Origin: Gammaproteobacteria bacterium
GTDB lineage: Bacteria; Pseudomonadota; Gammaproteobacteria; SZUA-229
Reading direction: 5' to 3'
Assembly: GCA_026196035.1 (NCBI GenBank)
Contig: JAPHQX010000123.1
Location: 1 to 55,130, forward strand
DNA length: 55,130 bases
Below, piece by piece: positions 10,071 to 19,912 of the stretch (position 1 is its first letter; each line of letters starts with the position of its first letter). The notes beneath the pieces are model-generated. The model made no database searches and was not told the origin of the DNA. It saw only the letters and a program-made list of their open reading frames with translations. The translations under genes and the position numbers were made by a program.

Positions 10071-11411
10071 ATGGAATATTCACAGATAAGGAATTCATCA
10101 ACAGCTGAGTTTACACCATCAGTATCTAAGATTGATATCCGGGCAGAACAGACCCGCCATCTTTACGGCAATATCACCACAGCTATAATGGCCAATACTG
10201 GCATCGCACTACTTCTCTTATGGGTACTAAAGGATCACGTCGATCAGACACTCCTTAATTACTGGATCAGCGCATTAAGCATTATATTAGTTGCACGCGG
10301 ACTGGGACTTTATGTATTCAAGAAAATATCTCCCGAAGATCAGAACATCAATATCTGGCTTTATGCCTTTGCCATAAAATCAACGCTGGCAGCTTTTATA
10401 TGGGGAATATCTATCTGGGTATTTGAACCATACAATAACCCTGAGATACCTATTCTAATTACCTTTGTTTTGGGTGGCATGACTGCCGGCGCTGCTGCAA
10501 TTCTCGGTTCTGTCTTTACAGTCTACATCCTTTATGTCTTAGCCTGCATGCTACCCATTACCATCTGGTTTTTTCTTCAAACATCGGAAATGCATAGCAT
10601 CATGGCCATGATGCTATGCATATATATGCTTGCAATGATTTCCGGAGGCTACACCTACCAGAAAGTAATGTTAAAATCGATTTTGCTTTCCAGACAATTA
10701 ATTAAAGCCAAAGAACAGGCTGAACAGGCTAATCAGGCTAAAAGCATATTCCTATCCCGCATGAGTCATGAACTACGCACCCCGTTAAATGCCATAATGG
10801 GATTTGCACAAATCATCTCACATGACATAAATCAGTCTGAAAAACAGAAGGATCATTCAAATGAAATCATTAAAGCCAGCACAATACTACTAAAATTAAT
10901 TGAAGATCTTCTGGATCTATCCAGAATTGAAGCCAACAAAATTGATATCAACATTAAAGAAGTTGACTGCCATAAATTAATTAGTGAATGTGTCGATTTA
11001 ATTAATCCGGTGGTAGAAAAATATCAAATCCAACTCAAATATAAAACAGGTAATACAGTTAACCAGTTAATACTTGCAGATGAATTTCGCCTTAAACAAA
11101 TTTTACTAAACTTATTGTCAAACGCCTGCAAATACAATCGACCTAATGGCAGTGTGACAATTAGCTATACAGCTATTAACAACATAATCCGCATCAGCAT
11201 AGAGGACACAGGCATAGGTATAGCGCCAGAAAAACAGGATAAAGTTTTCCAGAGCTATGAACGTCTGGGAAATGAAGACACACTCATCGAAGGCACTGGC
11301 ATTGGATTAACCATTGTTAAACAACTGGCTAATTTAATGGATGCTCAGGTTGGCTTTGAAAGCAGGGAAAATGAAGGATCCACGTTCTGGATCGACTTAC
11401 CTGCAGCATAG
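10071..11411 (+). CDS. multi-TM sensor histidine kinase, no receiver domain
   Basis: Several TM helices, then FLSRMSHELRTPLNAIMGFAQII and HATPase motifs LLSNACKYNRPNGSV, EDTGIGI, GTGIGLTIVK. Confidence 0.92.
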   Translation: MEYSQIRNSSTAEFTPSVSKIDIRAEQTRHLYGNITTAIMANTGIALLLLWVLKDHVDQTLLNYWISALSIILVARGLGLYVFKKISPEDQNINIWLYAFAIKSTLAAFIWGISIWVFEPYNNPEIPILITFVLGGMTAGAAAILGSVFTVYILYVLACMLPITIWFFLQTSEMHSIMAMMLCIYMLAMISGGYTYQKVMLKSILLSRQLIKAKEQAEQANQAKSIFLSRMSHELRTPLNAIMGFAQIISHDINQSEKQKDHSNEIIKASTILLKLIEDLLDLSRIEANKIDINIKEVDCHKLISECVDLINPVVEKYQIQLKYKTGNTVNQLILADEFRLKQILLNLLSNACKYNRPNGSVTISYTAINNIIRISIEDTGIGIAPEKQDKVFQSYERLGNEDTLIEGTGIGLTIVKQLANLMDAQVGFESRENEGSTFWIDLPAA

Positions 11412-11442
11412 TTATTTTATAATCAATAAACCATTCAGATAT

Positions 11443-12534
11443 TTACATACCCGTTGTAATACCCGGGGTTAGCCGTTCAGTAAATTCCTCAACCTGCTCC
11501 GCAACCGTATCCACCTTACCAAAATAGGCAATATGAAAAAGCGCATCGCCTTCATAAATCAATGGATTATTAACTCTACCAATCACGATACCATCGCAGG
11601 GCGAAATAATTTTTGTTTCATCTTCACCAAAGGGATCATAAATAAAACCAAGAGACTGGCCCTTACTAACCTGTGAACTTAAAGGCACAAGAAAACGCAC
11701 AATCCCACTATTAGCGGCTCGTACCCATGAGCTACCCTGAGCAATGATAGCCTGCTTATGCTCTTTATATGGCCGGGAGGGTTTAGCCAACATGCCAATT
11801 TCACGCATCACTCTCATGACACCTCTGAGACCCGCACGGATTGAAACTTCCTCAAACCGTAAAGCTTCACCAGCCTCGTAAAGCAACACCGGTATACCGA
11901 GCTCGCTTGCAGCTTCCCGCAGAGAACCATCTCTTAAACTTGAATTAAGTAAAACAGGCACTGAAAATGCTTTTGCCATTCTAAGAGTTTCTTCATCTTC
12001 AAGATTTGCACGAATTTGTGGAATATTTGAACGATGTATAGCACCTGTATGCATATCAATACCATGAGTGCATTTCTGGACTATCTCATTGACAAAGATA
12101 TGTGCGAATCGTGCGGCCAGCGAACCTTTTTTTGAACCGGGAAAACTTCTATTTAAATCACGTCTGTCAGGCAAATAACGTGACTGCTGGATAAAACCGT
12201 GAACATTAACAACAGGAATAGCAATCAATGTTCCTTTTATTTTTTTTAAGGCAGACTGCCTCAGAAGACGCCGGATAATCTCCACACCATTAATTTCATC
12301 ACCATGGATAGCCGCAGAAACAAAAAGTCGTGGCCCGGGTCTTTTTCCATTAATAATATGGACTGGAATGGTGACAGGTGTATTGGTATAAAACTGTGTT
12401 GCTGGCAGAGCAATTGTTTTCTGCTCACCAGGCTGGATAACTTCACCCGCAATATCAAAAGTATTAACCGACTTTTTAGCCTTTGCCACGTGTCCGTGTC
12501 CTGTTAGGCTTGGCATTGTTTTCGATAAATTCAA
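11443..12534 (-). CDS. succinylglutamate desuccinylase/aspartoacylase family zinc carboxypeptidase-like protein
   Basis: [41 protein letters not shown] motifs. The annotated start overlaps rimK by 59 bp; an in-frame GTG ([11 protein letters not shown]) would shorten the overlap. Confidence 0.88.
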   Translation of the reverse strand: MNLSKTMPSLTGHGHVAKAKKSVNTFDIAGEVIQPGEQKTIALPATQFYTNTPVTIPVHIINGKRPGPRLFVSAAIHGDEINGVEIIRRLLRQSALKKIKGTLIAIPVVNVHGFIQQSRYLPDRRDLNRSFPGSKKGSLAARFAHIFVNEIVQKCTHGIDMHTGAIHRSNIPQIRANLEDEETLRMAKAFSVPVLLNSSLRDGSLREAASELGIPVLLYEAGEALRFEEVSIRAGLRGVMRVMREIGMLAKPSRPYKEHKQAIIAQGSSWVRAANSGIVRFLVPLSSQVSKGQSLGFIYDPFGEDETKIISPCDGIVIGRVNNPLIYEGDALFHIAYFGKVDTVAEQVEEFTERLTPGITTGM

Positions 12535-13381
12535 TGATCATACCAGCAATATCTTTACCTGTTGCCTTTTCTATGCCTTCAAGACCCGGTGATGAATTAA
12601 CTTCCATAACCAGAGGCCCACTATTAGAACGAAGCAGATCAACACCAGCGACATTAAGCCCCATGGTTTTAGCCGCAAGTACCGCTGTTTTTCGTTCAGT
12701 TGGTGTAATTTTTACAACACTGGCAGAACCACCTCGATGCAGATTAGAACGAAACTCACCTTCTGCGCCCTGACGCTTCATAGATGCAACCACCTTGTCG
12801 CCAATAACCAGACAACGGATATCTGCTCCGCCGGCTTCCTTAATATATTCCTGAACAAGAATATTGGCTTTCAGCCCCATAAAGGCTTCGATAACACTTT
12901 CTGCGGCTTTTTTAGTTTCTGCCAGAACCACACCTATGCCCTGTGTACCCTCAAGTAATTTAATGACCAGGGGCGCACCACCCACCATCTTGATTAAATC
13001 CTGCACATCATCCGGTTTATTGGCAAAACCCGTTAATGGCATACCAATACCTTTACGAGAGAACAACTGCATAGAACGTAATTTATCTCTTGAACGCGAA
13101 ATCGCAACAGACTCATTTAATGGAAAAACATTCATCATTTCAAACTGACGTAAAACAGCCGTGCCATAAAAGGTAACCGAGGCTCCGATACGAGGTATAA
13201 CCGCATCATAAACAGGCAGTTTTTCACCCTTATAATGAATCTCAGGTCGATTACAGGCCATATTCATATAACAACGTAATGCATCCAGTATCCGAACATC
13301 ATGTCCTCTTTCCTGAGCAGCCTCAACCAGCCGACGAGTAGAATAGAGTTTAGGGTTACGGGAAAGCAATGCGATATTCAA
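12476..13381 (-). CDS. rimK: RimK-type ATP-grasp glutamate ligase
   Basis: [39 protein letters not shown] and [32 protein letters not shown] track starts at 13411, but TTG at 13381 preceded by GGAG gives the expected RimK N-terminus. Confidence 0.92.
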   Translation of the reverse strand: MNIALLSRNPKLYSTRRLVEAAQERGHDVRILDALRCYMNMACNRPEIHYKGEKLPVYDAVIPRIGASVTFYGTAVLRQFEMMNVFPLNESVAISRSRDKLRSMQLFSRKGIGMPLTGFANKPDDVQDLIKMVGGAPLVIKLLEGTQGIGVVLAETKKAAESVIEAFMGLKANILVQEYIKEAGGADIRCLVIGDKVVASMKRQGAEGEFRSNLHRGGSASVVKITPTERKTAVLAAKTMGLNVAGVDLLRSNSGPLVMEVNSSPGLEGIEKATGKDIAGMIIEFIENNAKPNRTRTRGKG

Positions 13382-13463
13382 TATATTCTCCAGGATGATG
13401 TTAATGAACATTTCCGGTTCAATTATAACAGAATGATTGTTGTTATATATTTATGATTTGTGC

Positions 13464-13901
13464 TTACTCAGGCTTACCCATTAAATAGGAACTGGCCGGG
13501 TTTACGATAATTCGCTGACTCATCGCCGTTCGCCCGAGTAACATTCTAAACATCATGTTATCCCGACTGGTCAGAGTCATTTCAATTTCCCATTGCTGAT
13601 CACCCATAACCAGTTGCGTTGAAATCACATAACGCTCTTCTTTATGACCACCTGAATCACTGACCATTCTTTTATCTATAACTACCGCATCACATTCGCT
13701 CACTATATCGGTATTCTTCTGTATAGGATGTATCAGGAAACGAACCTTCTCTATACCCTCTTCATTATAAGGTTTAATGTCAAAAGCATGCAGACAGGAA
13801 GTTCTCGCCCCAGTATCGATTTTTGCCTTGATCTTGTTAATATGCAGATCAGGTAAGTAAACCCATTCGCGCCAGCCGACGGTGATTAATTCATTATTCA
13901 T
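13464..13901 (-). CDS. RimK-associated retropepsin-like protease (ATP-dependent zinc protease family, RimB-like)
   Basis: VGWREWVYLPDLHINKIKAKIDTGARTSCLHAFDI and TLTSRDNMMFRMLLGRTAM are characteristic. Confidence 0.88.
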   Translation of the reverse strand: MNNELITVGWREWVYLPDLHINKIKAKIDTGARTSCLHAFDIKPYNEEGIEKVRFLIHPIQKNTDIVSECDAVVIDKRMVSDSGGHKEERYVISTQLVMGDQQWEIEMTLTSRDNMMFRMLLGRTAMSQRIIVNPASSYLMGKPE

Positions 13902-14243
13902 TGTTGTTATCTTTCTATTGTTTCTTAAATAGAGTTGTATTCATATTGCAGGAGCATGTCAATAAATATTGCTATTTGTTTCTATTCAGCATACTGGATT
14001 GCTTTTTTCTCAATAAGCGTGATTCGCAATACCCAATGCTCATATATTCATTTTTTCTAGCTGTATGGTCTGTTATTCCAATCACTGGTATATGTCATTC
14101 CGGTCTCCGAGGCGAAATAGACTGTTTATCAAAAATAGTAAGTTTTAAACTTGCTCATCATAAAAAAAGCGTGGAATATATAAACTCAACAATAAATGAT
14201 AATGAGTCGTATTTGTCACCGACCCCTTAAATTCAGAGATCAC

Positions 14244-14942
14244 ATGAGAATTTGGGATATAAACCCAGGCTATTTAAATAGACAAAGCCTTTTAGGCGAG
14301 CACCGTGAATTACATGGAATAGTATCTATCATACGAAATAATAAAAAAGGATATTCTAAACATCCGGAAACACTACGCTGGATTGGGTATGGATGGGCTC
14401 TTAAACAGCGACATAAATTATTAGTTGCTGAGATGAGCCTTAGAGGCTACGTAGATAGATCACCCGTTTTATTAAGATCAAACCCTGAAGTCTGGCCAGC
14501 ACACTATATTGACTCGCCGGAAAACCAGATCAATATTCTTAGGAATAAATATAAAATGCTTGAAGATGGCAGAATACCTTTACCAAAAAATGCACAACAA
14601 CTTTGGGCACAACATAAGTACTCAGTAATGGCTAGAGATATTAGCGCCTATAAAGATATTGGCAAATGGGTAACATCAAAATCCGGCTCAAAAGAACTTG
14701 GCAATACAGCATTGGAAGTAACAAAACTTTTACGAACACCTCCAGAACCTAGACTTATAGAAAACACCTTATTACATATGTGGGGTTATGTATCTAAATA
14801 CACATCAATATCTGGCAAGGAGCTAAACTCGTTGTCTATGAAGGCACTACTAAATAAGGTACAACAGTTATCACTAGCTAATAATGTTTCCTATCTAATC
14901 GAGTCAACATCATTAAGTGAATTAGACGCATGGACAATATAA
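14244..14942 (+). CDS. pyrimidine-dimer DNA glycosylase/endonuclease V-like protein
   Basis: MRIWDINPGYLNRQSLLGEHRELHGIVSIIRN...SKHPETLRWIGYGWALKQRHKLLVAEMSLRGY resembles the T4 endonuclease V family N-terminus. ORF track begins at 14196; ATG 14244 matches the family start better. Confidence 0.6.
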   Translation: MRIWDINPGYLNRQSLLGEHRELHGIVSIIRNNKKGYSKHPETLRWIGYGWALKQRHKLLVAEMSLRGYVDRSPVLLRSNPEVWPAHYIDSPENQINILRNKYKMLEDGRIPLPKNAQQLWAQHKYSVMARDISAYKDIGKWVTSKSGSKELGNTALEVTKLLRTPPEPRLIENTLLHMWGYVSKYTSISGKELNSLSMKALLNKVQQLSLANNVSYLIESTSLSELDAWTI

Positions 14943-15022
14943 AACTATATAGCAAGCATATTAACTCGGACAATTTGCCAGGCTGCGCTTCACGAATCGC
15001 TGACTATACAGGAGGTTAAATA

Positions 15023-15050
15023 AAAAAACCGCAGCAAGCTGCGGTTTTTT
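15023..15050. terminator. bidirectional rho-independent terminator
   Basis: AAAAAACCGCAG-CAAG-CTGCGGTTTTTT between convergent genes. Confidence 0.9.
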
Positions 15051-15076
15051 AATAAGATCAAAAGTTAAAACAGAAC

Positions 15077-16711
15077 CTACAATTCCTCCGGCTCCATCAA
15101 CATAGACCCACACGGACATTCCTCAACACACATTCCACAACCCTTGCAGTAATCATAATTAATCTCAAATCGATTACCTCGACCGAGTTTAATAATTGCG
15201 TTATCAGGACATACCGTATAACAGTTATCACATTCGAAACAGTTACCACATGACATACAACGAGTGGCTTCGTATTTTGCTGTAGCTTCGTCTAAATCAC
15301 CAAGCACTTCTTCAAAAGTAGTGGTCCGTTTTTTAAGATCAAGAACAGGCTGTTCACGCATGTCTTCATCTTCGTAATACCAGGTATTTAATTTATCAAA
15401 AGAAGCTGTTTCATGTTTTTCCGCTGGTGTATAAGCTTCACCCTTCAGGTAAGCATTGATATAACGTGCTGCTTTTTTACCATGACCAACAGCAGTGGTA
15501 ACCGTACGTGCTGATGGAATCATATCACCACCCGCAAACACACCGTCCATACCGGTCATGAACTGATCATTTACATTGGTAACGCCATCTTTCTCAACGT
15601 CTATACCTGTACAGTCATTGAACAGACTGGCATCAACCAGCTGACCTAGAGCATAAAGCACAGTATCCGCTTCGATGGTTTCGGTTTTACCTGTGGATTC
15701 TGGCCAGCCTTCTGCATTCAGCTCCATTATGTCTAATGTTAACTTGCCATCTTTCATTTCCTTGATGGTACGCAGCTCATTCAAGTTAACGTTTTCTTCC
15801 AGGGCTTCAACCACTTCGAAGTCATGGGCCGGCATGTTTTTACGGTCACGACGATAAATCAAATTAACTGAATCCGCACCTAAACGCACTGCGGTACGTA
15901 CACAGTCTATTGCTGTATTACCACCACCATAAACCGCTACTTTTTTACCCAGCTCAGGTTTTTTATCTTCGGTTTCCATATCACTGAGGAATTTAACGGC
16001 CTCAATAATTTTTACTGAACCGTCATTGGGAATTTCAACGCTGCGACCGACATGAGCGCCAATGGCTAAAAAGGCGGCATCATAACCACCGTCTTTAATA
16101 CTGGCGGCCAGATTATCGATGCGGGTATTAAATTTAAACGTGACGCCCATTTTTTCAATGTGCGCGACTTCTGAATCAAGCACATCACGGGGTAACCGGT
16201 AAGAAGGAATACCATAACGTAACATACCACCCACTGCCGGTTTAGAATCAACCACAGTGACCTTATGACCCATTTTACATAAATGATAAGCTGCAGAAAT
16301 ACCACCTGGGCCTGCACCAACAACCAGTACACTTTTACCTGTGTCAGCTGCTTTTGGAATCGTCCAGTTATTTTTTAAAGCTTCATCACCCAGAAAACGT
16401 TCGATAGCATGAATGCTCACCGGGTTTTCCATCTGTTTACGATTACAACCGTCTTCACAGGGGTGATAACAAACACGACCATGAACCGCAGGCAGTGGAT
16501 TGTTATGTAAAATTTCTTCCCAGGCTTCCTGGTATTTACCTTCCTGAGATAAACCTAACCAGGCCTGAATATTTTCGCCCGCCGGGCATTCAATATTACA
16601 GGGTGGTAGACGATCGAGATAAATCGGTCTTTCCGTGCGCCAGTCACCAGTTTTATTTTCTAAGCTGGAACCTACTTCCAGGGTAATTGCGTAAGGTAAA
16701 GTTAACGCCAT
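15077..16711 (-). CDS. GltD-like NAD(P)/FAD oxidoreductase with C-terminal 2x[4Fe-4S] ferredoxin domain (electron-transfer subunit of the adjacent Por complex)
   Basis: VLVVGAGPGGISAAYHLCKMGHKVTVVD, VAVYGGGNTAIDCVRTAVRLGA, and CMSCGNCFECDNCYTVCPDNAI...CKGCGMCVEECPCG. Confidence 0.9.
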   Translation of the reverse strand: MALTLPYAITLEVGSSLENKTGDWRTERPIYLDRLPPCNIECPAGENIQAWLGLSQEGKYQEAWEEILHNNPLPAVHGRVCYHPCEDGCNRKQMENPVSIHAIERFLGDEALKNNWTIPKAADTGKSVLVVGAGPGGISAAYHLCKMGHKVTVVDSKPAVGGMLRYGIPSYRLPRDVLDSEVAHIEKMGVTFKFNTRIDNLAASIKDGGYDAAFLAIGAHVGRSVEIPNDGSVKIIEAVKFLSDMETEDKKPELGKKVAVYGGGNTAIDCVRTAVRLGADSVNLIYRRDRKNMPAHDFEVVEALEENVNLNELRTIKEMKDGKLTLDIMELNAEGWPESTGKTETIEADTVLYALGQLVDASLFNDCTGIDVEKDGVTNVNDQFMTGMDGVFAGGDMIPSARTVTTAVGHGKKAARYINAYLKGEAYTPAEKHETASFDKLNTWYYEDEDMREQPVLDLKKRTTTFEEVLGDLDEATAKYEATRCMSCGNCFECDNCYTVCPDNAIIKLGRGNRFEINYDYCKGCGMCVEECPCGSMLMEPEEL

Positions 16712-17715
16712 TATTTATCTCCGTCGTCCAGCAGGCCATAATATTTAATATGTGCATCGGCAATCGCCTGAACACCTGCAAGATCATCTGTATCTGCGCC
16801 CTTTTTAAACAAATGCGTAAAACGGCGTTGTAATTTTAAATATTCATCAACAGGTACTTTTTTACGAATTTTTGTTACACCTGTAATGACACCATGTTCG
16901 CCTTCGAACAGTGGGTATAAACCAGACTCAACTGCGAGACGTGCCAGCTTAATGGTATCTTTTGGTAACGAACCCCAGCCTAAAGGACAGGGCACATGAA
17001 TATGCAAATAACGCGCACCTTTCATTGACATGGCTTTAGCGACTTTAGCTTCAAGATCACGGACATTAGCAATAGTCGCTGTTGCCACATAACCAATACC
17101 ATGGGCCATAGCAATTTTGGGTACATTCTTACCCTGACCAAAATTATTACCTGGATGCGGGCCTGATAAAGGTGTGGTCGCTGTACGTGCTGTCGGCGGT
17201 GTTGCACCCGAGCGTTGCACGCCTGTGTTCATATAGGCTTCGTTATCGTAACAAATGTAAAGCACATCATCATTACGCTCGAACATTCCGGATAAACAAC
17301 CAAAACCAATATCAACCGTACTGCCGTCACCACCCTGGGCAATAACCGTAACATCTTCCATACCTTTGGCTTTTAATGCAGCCTGTACACCTGTGGCAAC
17401 AGCCGGTGCATTACCAAACAATGAATGCAACCAGGGCACATTCCATGAAGTTTCAGGAAACGGCGTAGTAAATACTTCAAGACAACCGGTCGCGTTAACC
17501 ACGTGCACTTTATTCTTGCTCAGCTCCATGACCTTATCAATGGCCATACGAGCACCCAGCGCTTCACCACAGCCCTGACAGGCACGGTGACCGGAGGTTA
17601 ATGAATTAGCACGATCTTCCTGCGACTGAACAGATACAACATCTATTGACTGTAACCGGTTACCTGCAGTCAGATCGCCCGTTTGGCAAAATCCAGGTTT
17701 TAATTCTGTTGACAT
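16711..17715 (-). CDS. porB: pyruvate:ferredoxin (2-oxoacid:acceptor) oxidoreductase beta subunit
   Basis: GHRACQGCGEALGARMAIDKVM, GGDGSTVDIGFGCLSGMFERNDDVLYICYDNEAYMNTGVQRSGATP (TPP-binding). Confidence 0.93.
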   Translation of the reverse strand: MSTELKPGFCQTGDLTAGNRLQSIDVVSVQSQEDRANSLTSGHRACQGCGEALGARMAIDKVMELSKNKVHVVNATGCLEVFTTPFPETSWNVPWLHSLFGNAPAVATGVQAALKAKGMEDVTVIAQGGDGSTVDIGFGCLSGMFERNDDVLYICYDNEAYMNTGVQRSGATPPTARTATTPLSGPHPGNNFGQGKNVPKIAMAHGIGYVATATIANVRDLEAKVAKAMSMKGARYLHIHVPCPLGWGSLPKDTIKLARLAVESGLYPLFEGEHGVITGVTKIRKKVPVDEYLKLQRRFTHLFKKGADTDDLAGVQAIADAHIKYYGLLDDGDK

Positions 17716-17726
17716 AATAGTTCCCC

Positions 17727-18932
17727 TTATACCGCTTTCGTCATGAACAGGTCTTCACGGGTAATTTCACGCTCTACCAGTGATTGATCAAGATCGATAA
17801 AGCTCAGATCTTCAAGCTCATCTTTCATTCCGCGATCAAGGATTTTTATTAGTGATTTTTTGAAAATAGGCCGACCACCCAAACCACCAATAACGCTATA
17901 AATTTTTACATCCGTATCTTTAAATGCAACCGTCATATCATTTGCCAGACAACCGCCAACACCCGCAAAAATATCTTTTTCAACAACAATAATACGTTTT
18001 GCATGTTTTAGCTGTTCGACAATCTGCTTGCCCGGGAACGGACGATAACAGCCAATCTTGAAAGAACCTATGGATACATTATCTTTTTTGTATTCATCAA
18101 TAATGTCTTTCACTGTACCGTTAACTGATCCCAGAGAAACCACAACTGTATCTGCATCTTCTGAGTTGTAATGTTCATATAAGCCACCCGCTTTGCGGCC
18201 AAAAATTTTCTCAAACTCTTCTGAAATTTTCTGAATTGGCTCAATGGCATTATCAAAGTGAGCAATATTTAATGCCCGCACTTCCATAAAGGCTTCGGGA
18301 CCTACCATAGCGCCCATCGACATAGGGTTATCACAATCCAGTGCCTGCATAGGTTTGAAAGGTGGCAGGAATTCATCAACCTGTTCCTGAGTTGAAGATT
18401 CAATCTGTTCATAGGCATGAGTTAATAGAAAACCATCAACACAGACCATGACAGGAATACTTAACTGCTCGGCAATTTTAAATGCCTGGATATGCAAATC
18501 ACCGGCTTCCTGATTTGTTTCAGCATGAATCTGAATCCAGCCAGCATCACGCATGGACATGGAATCAGACTGGTCATTCCAGATATTAATCGGACCACCA
18601 ATGGCACGGTTACCAATGGTCATAACAATAGGTAAACGCATACCCGCTGCGTTATATACCGCTTCCGCCATGAACAACAAACCCTGAGAACTGGTCGCTG
18701 TATAAGAACGTACACCCGTCGCCGATGAACCGATACAAACACTGAGTGCTGCAAACTCCGATTCAACATTAATATACTGACAGTTGCTTTTGATTTTGCC
18801 TTTACGAACCATGTCCGCAAGACCTTCAACAATATGTGTTTGAGGTGTAATCGGATAAGCACAAACCAGATCTGGTCTACACAGGCCAATCGCTTCTGCT
18901 ACACCAATTGAACCTTCTACCTGCTTTAGCAT
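17727..18932 (-). CDS. porA: pyruvate:ferredoxin oxidoreductase alpha subunit
   Basis: GSIGVAEAIGLCRPDLVCAYPITPQTHIVEGLADMV...NVESEFAALSVCIGSSATGVRSYTATSSQGL. Confidence 0.95.
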   Translation of the reverse strand: MLKQVEGSIGVAEAIGLCRPDLVCAYPITPQTHIVEGLADMVRKGKIKSNCQYINVESEFAALSVCIGSSATGVRSYTATSSQGLLFMAEAVYNAAGMRLPIVMTIGNRAIGGPINIWNDQSDSMSMRDAGWIQIHAETNQEAGDLHIQAFKIAEQLSIPVMVCVDGFLLTHAYEQIESSTQEQVDEFLPPFKPMQALDCDNPMSMGAMVGPEAFMEVRALNIAHFDNAIEPIQKISEEFEKIFGRKAGGLYEHYNSEDADTVVVSLGSVNGTVKDIIDEYKKDNVSIGSFKIGCYRPFPGKQIVEQLKHAKRIIVVEKDIFAGVGGCLANDMTVAFKDTDVKIYSVIGGLGGRPIFKKSLIKILDRGMKDELEDLSFIDLDQSLVEREITREDLFMTKAV

Positions 18933-19510
18933 TAGTTCAACCCCTTTGCTTTTAAAACTTCGTTATAAGCAGCTCGAGCTGCTGCAACATTACCATCACC
19001 TACAGGACCAGCAAATTTCTTATGAATCGCTTCTTCAATGGATTCAATTTTCAACTGACCTGTGATCGCAGAAAAACCACCGATTAAAGCGGCATTTGGA
19101 ATCGGCCGCCCGAGATGTTCACGAGCAAGACCGGTTGCATTCACCACCATCAGATGTTCTGGTGGAATTTTTTTCAGTTTATCGGCGATACCTAATTCTT
19201 CAATCGTATGAGTACTATTAATTAGCACATAACCGCCTTCTTTTAAGCCGGCAAATGTGGAGTCATGGGAGAGCAGTGTGACGTCCTGAATAATTAAACA
19301 ATCAGGCTCGATAACCGGCTCACGAGTACGAATATCAACATCCGAAAAACGTACGAACGACTGTACGGGAGCACCCATACGTTCAGAACCAAAACTGGGA
19401 ATTGCCTGGGCATGATTGCCTTCAGTAAATACGGCAACAGATAGCATTTCAGCTGCAGAAACAACACCCTGGCCGCCTCTACCGTGGATTCTCACCTCGA
19501 ATAAGCTCAT
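18932..19510 (-). CDS. porC: pyruvate:ferredoxin oxidoreductase gamma subunit
   Basis: FEVRIHGRGGQGVVSAAEMLSVAVFTEGNHAQAIPSFGSERMGAPVQSFVR. Confidence 0.95.
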   Translation of the reverse strand: MSLFEVRIHGRGGQGVVSAAEMLSVAVFTEGNHAQAIPSFGSERMGAPVQSFVRFSDVDIRTREPVIEPDCLIIQDVTLLSHDSTFAGLKEGGYVLINSTHTIEELGIADKLKKIPPEHLMVVNATGLAREHLGRPIPNAALIGGFSAITGQLKIESIEEAIHKKFAGPVGDGNVAAARAAYNEVLKAKGLN

Positions 19511-19912
19511 AAAAAACCTCGTAATTCAGGCACAAGCCTTAATGGAATTATTAACAATCTATCCAGCCCATTCCTGGTATAAGCTACTGGATTAATGGCT
19601 TGCTTAAAACCCGGCATCCACACGGAATTGCGCCGGTTATTTAATATTTAATCCAATAAAAAATCAGCAAACCTTTGAATTTGTTAAACTTTTTAAATAT
19701 TAGCCCTTAAAATGAGGCACAATGATACACCATTTGGAAACAATTTGATCGCTAAAAGATGTATATTTTCCCATTATCCCCCCCTGCTTTAAGGGATTTT
19801 TCCATGTAATTCATAACCTTAGAAATAACCAAGGGAATTGGTCGGGTATTTTAGCAGCTAAATATTATATAGCTATCACTTTTTGAGTTTTTTCTAACTG
19901 GATATCAGAAAT

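Noticed and set aside
13901-14230. 109-aa ORF between rimB-like and endonuclease V-like genes
   Set aside because: Low-complexity hydrophobic sequence, overlaps the rimB-like start and no recognisable motif; more likely AT-rich intergenic DNA.
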